From NCBI RefSeq assembly GCF_000090795.2, contig NW_003546597.1, forward strand, positions 10,557 through 74,556: DNA of 64,000 nt, in the 5' to 3' direction. The stretch comes from Amphimedon queenslandica (taxonomy: Eukaryota; Porifera; Demospongiae; Haplosclerida; Niphatidae). Every line of letters begins with the position of its first letter. The first letter of the stretch is position 1. Under the pieces are notes generated by a model, which searched no databases, had not been told where the DNA came from, and saw only the letters and a list, made by a program, of their open reading frames with translations. This document shows positions 54,859 to 64,000 of this stretch, piece after piece. Position numbers and translations under genes: made by a program.

Positions 54859-57800
54859 ATGTTATCTTCTTCTCCTTTTTCTAGCTCTCCTCCGGCACAC
54901 AGAAACTCTACCCCTTCCATTAGCAGAAGTAGCTTTATGAGTCGTTGGTGCCCTACCCGAGGCTCTCCTTTAGCGTTATCCTCTCAAGTCTCCCCAGGAT
55001 CTTCTTCCACTAGGAGGGCTCGCTCTGGCAAGCGTCCCAGGTCGAGACCACCCGGTTTTGAGGAGGAAGAAATCGATGACGACGGTGAAAGTTTGCCTAC
55101 AGTGACTGATACTATCACAACAGTTACTACGACTTCTACTAGAGACAGTAGAACTATCAATGGTGATGAGGGCTCTCACGTCATCTCTTCTTCCTTTGTA
55201 ATGATCCAAGAAGAGAATCAATACAATGAAGCTTTGATTGATGAAGCAACATGCGCCCTACCTGATCCTCCTAGAAGGGTCAGTCGGAGAATGGAAGAAG
55301 TGGCTTGCTACAATTCTCCACTTCACAAGCCGAGGAATGCAAAGGTACAAAGAGACACAGTGTATGTGTAATCTATGTGTGTGGTTAACATCCACTCTCG
55401 CTAATTTTGTATGTCTTTATGACATTTTCACTTGTTGCCAGCCCCTTTCTTTCATAATACATGATGTGATACTCATTCATTGTTTACATTATTATATTTC
55501 CTTTATTATCTATTCCTGGCTCCTCCTCTTTAGTCTCTCCCTCTCATTTCTTTCCTCTCTTTAGCCTTTCTATACATGTACTGTATGTGATATGATCTTG
55601 TCATTCTTACTATAATTCACCTTGTCTTTATAGAATAGCTAATTGTAGATTAACCCTTCCCCCTCTCCAACCCGCCTTTCTCAAGTATAATTTTTTGGTT
55701 CCCTTTTTCGTTTTCTACAATGGCACATGTAAATGTATCTTGAGTTACCGCTATTCTAAACTTCTTTTCTATTAATTTATGATAAATCTCGTAATCATTA
55801 TGCATGGATTTCCTATTTAATGTCCCAGTTTTGTTTATTCCTTATAATGAGTCGTGCTAATGAAGCTCGTTTTGTTTCTTATCACTAATGGGTGTCGTAT
55901 TTGAAGACTTTACGAATAGAAATAGTGCAAAAACCAACAATTAAGTGGTATGTGTGGGTTTAAACAAATTGGGCACTGAATGTTTGAGTGTATTGCCACT
56001 GCATAACAGAACCCATTCAAGTCAGGTATTGTGTCCCTCTCCCATAGCAGCTGTTTGTTATACATGTAGATATAGTTTGTGGTTATGCTCTACTATTGTT
56101 AGTTAAGATTATCTGTCCAGTCTCAGCATAATGTGTGAGGTCTTCTCCCTCTCTCTCTCTCTCTCTATCTACTCTCTTTCCTTTTCTCCTCTTACCTTTT
56201 AATCTTTTCCCTGTGGATTTAAGTATACATATTTAATCACTGTATCTGTATACTTTCAGTCTTTTGGTAAGAGTAACTTTATAGTAGAGCCACAGTGACA
56301 TTGAAACTGTATTACAGTAGGACAGAGTGCACATTGTATCTGCATATGTACATGTACATACGTGTACATGTATTATGTTAAAAGGTTTTGTGCCCAGAGA
56401 CTCAAGTGTTTAGACAAGTTGCACAATTTTGCATCATAAGGAGTGTGCACATGTACATTATGTACATGTACATGTACGTGTAGTATGAGAGGCCTGTATT
56501 GGTAATATCTTACTGTAGTATCTATAGTAAAGGGGATATGACTTTCTCATGATTTGGAAACCATACCTATTGTTTATTTGAGTCCTTATAGGATACATGA
56601 AGGAGGGAACTGTGGTTTTACTGATTATTAGATACAATGTACCGTTAATAGTACATATTGTATCTATTCCTGAGTATCCTCTATTGTATTGTACTGTAGT
56701 AGTATTAAACATGTGTCTTGCATGTGCTGGTACACTTTGTTGGGTTTATGGTGGCATACTTTGGTTAAGAAAATTGAATTATTGCTAATTAATTATAAGG
56801 AAGTTTTCTTGAATGTATTTAGCATTTTATTTTGTTATTTTAAACCCTGGGACTATTCTTTCTTTATTTACCAATGACAGAGAGGGATAGAGATGGTCCT
56901 CCCTGATGTTTTGGGTAGCGTAGTAACCCTCCCTCTGTTTTCATTGTTTTCCTCGCTTGTTTAACATTTGTGAGCTATTTGATGCTTTCTGTTGTGTCTT
57001 GGATATTTGTAAGATTAGCATGTGCTTAGCATGAGCAATGCATGTGTAGAGCAGCCAGCAGCCAGCCAGTGAGTGAGTGGAGGATTGAATGGACAAGTTA
57101 TGAGTGTTGTGGCTTTCAAATTGAATTTGGCACGACACACAGTAAACTAATATCTACAGTAAACCAATATCCTATCTTTATCATAATACGTGTAGTTACA
57201 TCACTCTACTATTTCCTCTGTTTCTCTTTAGCATGTCCTCCATCTTTTACAAAGTGGCTATAATCCAAACCAGAGGGACGGATCCCATGATCGGTTGGCT
57301 CCGATACATTCGATCGTTCGCTCCAGTTTGAAGGATCGCTCAAAGTGTCTCGAGACTTTACTGGTCCATGGGGAAGTTGATGTCAATTGCCCTGACGCTC
57401 ATAACATGACTGCTCTTCACTTTGCTGCTATGGTAAGTAATACAAAAGATTACATGTACATGTACATGTAAATTAATACATAATAATATTGCATACATGT
57501 ATGTACATGTACATGTACACATAGTTCAGTATACTGTTCTGTATTTTTATATATATACATGTACATGTATATTCAATTGTACAGTAGTTTATTTGAATTT
57601 TCCTGACCAGCTGGTTTCAATAAAATATTTGTCAATTCAAGTTTCACTGATATGCATGGAGAGCTGACCCTAATAATGTGTGTCTATGTACTGAAAGCAA
57701 TCAGCGAGAGTATGAAAACTTTTATAATGATTATCATAACGATAACCATTACAATGTTTTTTATATTCCGTCATAAAATGACACAGTTCACCCTTCACTT

Positions 57801-60800
57801 TCATTTCCTCTCTCTCCCTTCTCCTTCCTAGGAAGGGGATTTACGCTGTATAAAGCTATTACTAGCATTTGGGGCTGATATTAATGCCATTAGTAACTTT
57901 GAGATGACGCCAATGAACCTGGCTTTAGCTCATTTCAAGGAATCAGCCATCCAGCTCTTTGGAGTGCTAGGAGGAATTAGTGCCGCCTTTGTCCTGAAGC
58001 GTGACCCTGTCCCCCTCCCTCCCATCACTCATTTCCTTGGCCTTGGGCTACCTCTCTCTTCCTCCGACAGCGACGACACTGATAATGACAGACAGACTCC
58101 ATATAGGGACTTTATGACCGGCTACGTGAGACAATCTGAACCAGCATTACAATTAAATGTAAGCCACTACATGTACATACATAATAGTATATGTACATGT
58201 AAGTACATGTACATGTAAATGAATGGAAAGATTATTTAATTGGCTATTGAGATATGTGTACATTCAGCTGATTCCAAAGTACATACAGCACATGTACAAT
58301 CCACACATACATTTACATTATTTAGACAAAGTGGGGTCAAAGGGAAATTTCATATTCAGCTGGCAGGCAGGCTCTGTTATGCTTACCTTAGCTGTGATAG
58401 CAATTAGGCTTTGGCATATTATTCCACTATTTCATTACATTATGCTATTCTCTAGTGCTTCAGATATATGCCATTATGCTTACAATATTTATTGGCTATG
58501 CTTACAATTATTCTGAATTATTATCAAAATTATTTTTTTTAAATAAAGAATTATTATTTATCACACATTATACTGTATAATCAAGGAACATTGTACATAG
58601 TCTCCAAGAGAGTGACTTTGCTGGGGGCTAAATGAACAGCTATGTTAACACTTCACAATCAGTGAGTGAAGTCACATGGTTGAAGTTAATTGACTATTCT
58701 GGAATAATGCTTAATTCCTAGTGTGGTTCATTATGCTCAATATTATGCTAGCCTAATATGCTCAAGCCTAATAGCAATACACTGTTATTGATTTGAACAG
58801 GCTCTCTATTGATCTTAACAGTAAACAACTGAATCAGCTTATTGTGTGTTTATGCACTAACTTAGTTATCACTAGACAGCACACTGATTGTATAATCAAC
58901 ACTCACTGATGTTAAGTATTAAATTAATATCACAAATAAGCTGTAAATATACTTGTTCTGTTGACTTTTAATAATTAATACAACCAAGAGTGGATAATCC
59001 ACTCTTGATACAACATACATTATACACTAAGAATAGCAAATGATAGTGTGTGTATGTATATACATGCATATACATGTACATGTACATGCACTGTCGTGTG
59101 CATGCAGTAGTATAGCAGTATGCTTTAATTTGATTATAACATAAAACAACTTTTGTTGTGTGTGTTGGCATCGTGTTTTTATCTATAGTTACTATGAATG
59201 AGTAAACAAGTATTACGTACTTCTCTTCCCTTTCTTCCTCTTATTTTCCCTCTCCTTGTCTCTATCCTCTCTCTCCTCCCCCTCTATCTCTCTCCTCTCT
59301 CTAGGCAAGAGTCCAGTCATCATTCAGTATCAATGAAGAAGAAGCAGTCTCACTCATACTACAGCAACAAGAAGCTAACCTCCTCCACCAGGAACACTCA
59401 CACATCATGTACTCCCTCTCATACAGACTCCACAACGGGAGCAGGATACTATCCATGGATGGGTTTGGATCAAGAAGTGTCATAGTATTAGAGACACTCG
59501 AGAGATTAATGGAAACAACTGGTCAAAGTGTCACTGACATGTTTGATATCATTTGTGGCTCTTCTTTTGGTGCTTTAATAGCACTGGGACTCGTGTATGG
59601 TAAGTACATGTACATGTACAATGTATATATACATGTACATGTACATGTACAATGTACATGTAATACTTCTGTGAGGTTACCTTTATTTTGTAATTTGAGT
59701 TTCATGCACAGTTGGACACTACTACTTTACTAATTGCATTTGTAATTAGAAAATTTTTTAAATAGTTTGCTCATGTAATAGCATATGGGGACATGGGATA
59801 TGCTTACTAAACCAGTTAGTCAGGTTTAGTCTTACAGCAGGTGTTGTTTATCCAGTGGTTGGGTGGGTAGGAGGCTTTTGGGCCTAGTGGTAGGCTCTGG
59901 GTTAGTACTGGGTCTTCACTTGATGGGAAGTGGCCATGTGGGTATCATGATTAGTCTGCAGCTGGTGTACTATTTAACAATGAGACTCATTTTGGCTTCA
60001 TTATTTCTAGATAATAGAATTAAATTTATGCACACCACATGTATGATATGATATTACATTTTACCTAGTATTTTATTGATTGCATTATTGTTTCTATATC
60101 TTTTTATTCATACTTGTTTCCTCTCTCTTTACCTCTTTTTAATCCTCTCTCTTCACTCTCAGGTAAGAGGACCATTGCCCAGTTAAGGAGGTCTTTGTAT
60201 AAGCTAAAGGACATTGAGCCTCATTGCTCTTCCAATGATGAATCCTATCAGCAGATATTGAGAGAAATAGTTGGAAATGAGCATCAACTAATGTGTGATG
60301 TGAAAGAGCCAAAGTTAGTTTAATTCCTCCCTCTCTCTCTCTTCTCTCTCTCCCCCCTCCCCTCTTTCTCCCCTCTCTCTCTCTATATTATTGTGTATCA
60401 CCATTTTAATCTCATTCCTTTTCATAGGGTGATGGTATTTGCTGTTAACAAAGCCACTACTGATCTGAAGTTGCATGCATTCAATAACTGCTTTGATGAT
60501 GAATTTTCTCAAGGTAGAAAATTGTACATGTACTTGTACATCAATATGGCCTGTAATAATATTTAATGCATTTTTAAAATTTATTTTTAAGAGCAAGTAA
60601 CTGTCAAAATATGCATCATTCCTTGTAATAAAATTGAATTACATGTATTTGTACTTTTTCTCCCCCCTCTCTCTCTCCTCTCCTATTATTGCAGAGTCAG
60701 TACTAACAGTGGCCCATTATGTCTCAATATCTCCAATATCAGTCACTAACAACACAGACTATGTATCAGCATCACTCATTGCCAACAATCCAACGGATTA

Positions 60801-61822
60801 TGCTCTCACACGTCTACAGCAGTTCTACTACCAAAGACATGAGCAGTGTCTTGTGTCGGTTGTTGTTTCATTAGGGACTGGTATCTATGTTCACAGCAAG
60901 ATGGGGTCCTTCCCTCGTATCTCCTCACTCAAGTTTCGCTCAAGAAGAGCTTATCACAGATTACAGAACTTTGTGCTTTTGTTGAGAAACTCTGTGAGTT
61001 GATGCAAGTGTTGGTGTACATGTACATGTATGTATATTCAGCATGTGTATTTTTGATCAGCAATTATGTCAGAGTTTCCCACAAAGCATGCTAAGTGAGC
61101 TAAACAGCATCATGCTTTATTAGTGTGCATACATGGCTTTACAGTACAGGTCTTTGACCAATTTTTGAGTAGCATTTAAAATTCACTGACAAGAAGCCAA
61201 AATTCTGTGGGACACCTTGATGAAGCATTAAAAAATTATTTTTGACACTACTACATGTATGTGTACATGTAAATTATTATTTATTCATATTATTATATTT
61301 TTTATTCTATAGTTAATTCAGTCTGACACAGTCAGTGCTAATTGTGCCTCTCGCTGTAAGTCTTTGGGTATACCCTACTATCGATTCAGCCCTCATCTCA
61401 AGGAGAAGGTGTCAGTTTTCGAAACTGAGACTCGTAAACTCTTAAACTCGGTATTACGTGCCAGGATCGAGCTACAGAACATGCGGTGTGGCTTTGAAGA
61501 ACTTAAAGAATATTTTGTAAAAATCACAAAGACCTACACTGCTTCTGGAAGTGGCCTGGGGGGAGCTTCCTGTATGTTCACAACCAGCGACGCCCTCTCA
61601 CCTTCTGATCTGATACCTCACACTAAATCAACTGAAACCAACTCATCAGGTATGGGAATGAAACTCAGTGTGTATGGGAATGAGACTCAGAGTTTGTGAA
61701 TTATTAGTCTCAAAAATTTATATAAAGAGAAAATGACTTCATAAGTTACTTTTATTTTTTTAGATGATGATCTGCAACGAAAGCACTTTCTATGGCGATG
61801 CAAATGTTCCAATCAGATATGA
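54859..61822 (+). CDS. Ankyrin-patatin iPLA2-like probable pseudoenzyme (iPLA2-B)
   Basis: Nine exons (54859-55344, 57232-57432, 57832-58158, 59305-59599, 60163-60313, 60428-60513, 60695-60993, 61313-61649, 61764-61822) keep frame to 746 residues. A Ser-rich disordered N-terminus (1-160) precedes ankyrin repeats (~163-275, APIHSIVRS, NMTALHFAAM, LLAFGADINAISNFEMTPMNLA). A patatin-like domain follows. Its oxyanion motif is DGFGSRS (~391-396) instead of DGGGIRG. The nucleophile elbow is GSSFG (Ser425, kept). Where iPLA2-A has VDGGVLANNP, this protein has VSASLIANNP, so the catalytic aspartate is a serine (~540). Exon phases in the patatin part equal those of iPLA2-A. Conserved length, open frame and good splice sites argue for a functional, non-hydrolytic protein rather than a decayed gene. 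What it binds is unknown. Confidence 0.85.
61070..61219. mobile_element. Short hAT-like derivative (CAGAGTTTCCCACAA ends)
   Basis: The left end CAGAGTTTCCCACAAAGCAT, followed by GCTAAGTGAGCTAAACAGCA, matches the left end of the 39273-39791 element. The right end TTCTGTGGGACACCTTG matches its right end with changes. The middle is mostly deleted. It lies in iPLA2-B's penultimate region (intron 60994-61312). Confidence 0.7.
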
Positions 61823-62698
61823 ATTCACCAGATATAATTATTGCATCCATCACTCACCTACTACTCTTCCCCAGCTCATGCAGTATCCTGTTTCATTTCA
61901 GTCACCACTCACAGTGTCACATATATAGTTCATGCATACAGTACTCTCCTATGCATTTATGGAAAAATGAACAATAAAAGTCGAAAATATAAAAACCAAA
62001 AAGGAATCAAATTCAGGCTTGCAAGTTTAGAACTCACCTCCAATAAATTAGTACACATGCACCTAATATACACACAACACACACTGTAGATACAATTCAT
62101 TGTTTTGTGCACCTTTCATTCAGTATCACACTGATGCATACATTACTTAAGAGAAATGATTATGTCGCCCATATTATTATTATTATTATTATTATTGTTG
62201 TTGTTGTTGTTATTCAATTATTATCCTCATGCTCTTAATCCTCTAACAAGATTCTCATTACTGTAATTATTATTATGATTGTTATATATTATCCACCTTA
62301 AGTATCATAGCTCAGTATGTTATTGTGTGAATTTGACATCTTTGTTATCCCCTCATTTTAATCTTATTATTACCATTATTATTTTTTATCTAATCTAATA
62401 TTATTATTATTATTCATTATTGTTATTATTATTATCATCCATCTATGTAGCAGCATCATCATCACATTTCCTTTTTTGTATTATACAATAAATTTGATTA
62501 TAAAACTCTCAATGAACAGTTGAAAAGAGAAGGAGGGTCTCATTTCCAATGAATAATGACACTATAGTTGATGCCACCTTTTCCTTTCGGCCTGTCATTC
62601 CATATAAGGAAATGAGTGGGCGTTGGCTCTCGTGGTTAGTGTGGTAGTATGATATCAATGGTGGAACGTTCTTTTTGGAAAAGGCGAGGAGAGCAACA
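61823..62698. other. Intergenic region between iPLA2-B and iPLA2-C
   Basis: This 0.9-kb spacer contains an (ATT)n/(GTT)n microsatellite (62176-62213) and further ATT-rich stretches to about 62430. There is an AATAAA at about 61971 that could end iPLA2-B. No gene is recognised. Confidence 0.5.
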
Positions 62699-64000
62699 AT
62701 GCAAGCAGATTTTAGTCTGTATGATACGAAAAAGAAAGAGAGAAAGGTCTTGGAAAGCATTGCTGGAGCTGGGGCGAGTTTGTCACTGCTGTGGAAAAAA
62801 ACAAGAGCACAGAGTGTTCTTGAATCTGCAGGCCCAACCAGTATTAATGTAAGTTGAAACTTAAGAAAGATTTTTTACCTGAAAAGTTGAATGTGATGAT
62901 GTAATTTTGTGCTATATTCACTGTTGAGAGATTGTGTTAATTACACTTTACTTTTTATATTTCTCATATTTTTTGTAGAAACATAAGCCAAACTCTAGCT
63001 CCTAATTTATCTGTAAGCCAATGCATGATCACAATAAGTCAATTTGTTAATAGCATTATACTAATACTGTGAATTGAAATTTTAGTTGTTTGATAGGAAG
63101 AAGCTACCAGTGTCACCTAAAGCACCTCATTTAATAGTAAGCTATGAAACTGTGTATTATGAAACTTTCTCTCTTCTTTACTTAATAGAAACTGAAGCTT
63201 CATAATCCAAAATCAGCAGAAGTGGATAGTGATAAGAATGCATTTATTAGTTGCCTTTCTGAATAGTCTTGATTAATCTAGCTTTACTGCTCTTATTACA
63301 TTTTTGCTTTTATTTTTAGAAACTACTAAAGCATCTTGAAATGAAGAAATACGATCAAGTCCAGAGAAATGAAAGAATGGATACTCCTCTCCATGCCATT
63401 GTACGAAGTGACAGAAAAGATAAATCAGACTGTCTATTGATACTAATGGTGTTCAGTGACTATGGGACTGAGAATATTGATATACCTGCTGCTTTTGGTA
63501 ATTCAGCATTGCACATTGCAGTCCAGGTAATAACAATAAATTTTTTTACTCTACATTTTTATTCATTGCATTTAATGTGTGTGTCCTGCCTTCCTCCTAT
63601 GTAGAAAGTGGATTATCAATGGTTCAACTACTCTTAGTATTTGGTGCAAATATTAATGCAATTAATGATAAAAAGAGAACCCCACTTGACATGCTCATCA
63701 ACGGAGGCAATGACAAAATATTTTCCAAAATCATCGAAGAACTGAAAAGATTTGATGCCAAGCATGGTCAGCAGGTAGTACCAGTATGAAGAGAAAAGCG
63801 GCATCACTTTACAAGACTAATGTCTATTTCAGTCGATATGCCAGAGAGACAAGAGAAACTTACTGATCATCAGCAAAATCGAAGATTTGAGAGTATAGGA
63901 ATGGGGATTGAAAAACAAAGAGCACTGGTAAGTAATGGTGAAATTGTAAATGGTGAAAAATTGTTTATAGTTTACTCTGTTTAATGCCTAGTGAATGCAT
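62699..64000 (+). CDS. Ankyrin-repeat iPLA2-like gene C, 5' part only
   Basis: The gene runs off the right edge. Proposed exons are 62699-62848 (MQADFSLYDTKKKERKVLES..., 50 codons), 63086-63136 (LFDRKKLPVSPKAPHLI) and 63320-63526. The last encodes KLLKHLEMKKYDQVQRNERM, DTPLHAIVRSDRKDKSDCLL and FGNSALHIAVQ. An ankyrin segment at 63605-~63770 follows (SGLSMVQLLLVFGANINAIN, DKKRTPLDML). Ankyrin spacing and the ALHxA | xxGxxxxxxLLxFGA(D/N)INAI order match iPLA2-A and iPLA2-B, so this is a third paralogue. The patatin part would lie beyond the window. The junction 63526/63605 does not keep frame with canonical sites (see findings), and an exon at about 63189-63221 is uncertain. The gene could be functional, alternatively spliced, or decaying. 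Confidence 0.55.

Overview
The window looks like a stretch of demosponge genome, closest in style to the Amphimedon type. It is A+T-rich. Genes sit close together on both strands, with many short GT-AG introns. The proteins are typical of animals: Src-family kinases, an NRF1-type transcription factor, a cytosolic carboxypeptidase and a GVIA-iPLA2-like phospholipase. Identities come from motif reading alone; no database search was run. Exon borders were joined by hand, and each complete model below keeps reading frame across every junction.

Left part (1-12600). A lysine/serine-rich nuclear protein with a possible LEDGF-like C-terminal domain lies on the minus strand. It is followed by repeat-rich DNA holding relics of a fibrinogen-like gene. 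Two divergent, intronless, type II membrane fibrinogen-like paralogues come next, then mitochondrial MnSOD (five exons).

Middle (13000-41300). Two Src-family tyrosine kinases on opposite strands bracket the block. SRC-A (minus) has seven coding exons and SRC-B (plus) has four. Between them on the plus strand are a TMEM86/YhhN lysoplasmalogenase, an eleven-exon AGBL5/CCP5 tubulin deglutamylase and an NRF1/P3A2/erect-wing-like factor. A tiny minus-strand gene, GTF2H5 (TFIIH p8), starts head-to-head with SRC-B.

Right part (41900-64000). This is a cluster of ankyrin-patatin (PLA2G6/iPLA2-beta-like) genes. iPLA2-A (minus) keeps every catalytic motif and has a long disordered N-terminus. iPLA2-B (plus) keeps the GXSXG serine but has lost the oxyanion-hole glycines and the catalytic aspartate, so it looks like a pseudoenzyme. 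iPLA2-C (plus) begins near the right edge and shows a frame problem at one splice junction. A C8orf74 homologue lies between A and B.

Introns and spacers are full of non-coding structure. There is a TACCGTA-ended MITE family and a hAT-like element with CAGGGTTTCCCA ends. A ~175-bp tandem repeat seems to come from the interior of that element. There are also several large fold-back repeats, exact palindromes, and hundreds of copies of the self-complementary hexamer ACATGT. I saw no CRISPR array, rRNA, or clear tRNA. There is a 10-base assembly gap at 17091-17100.
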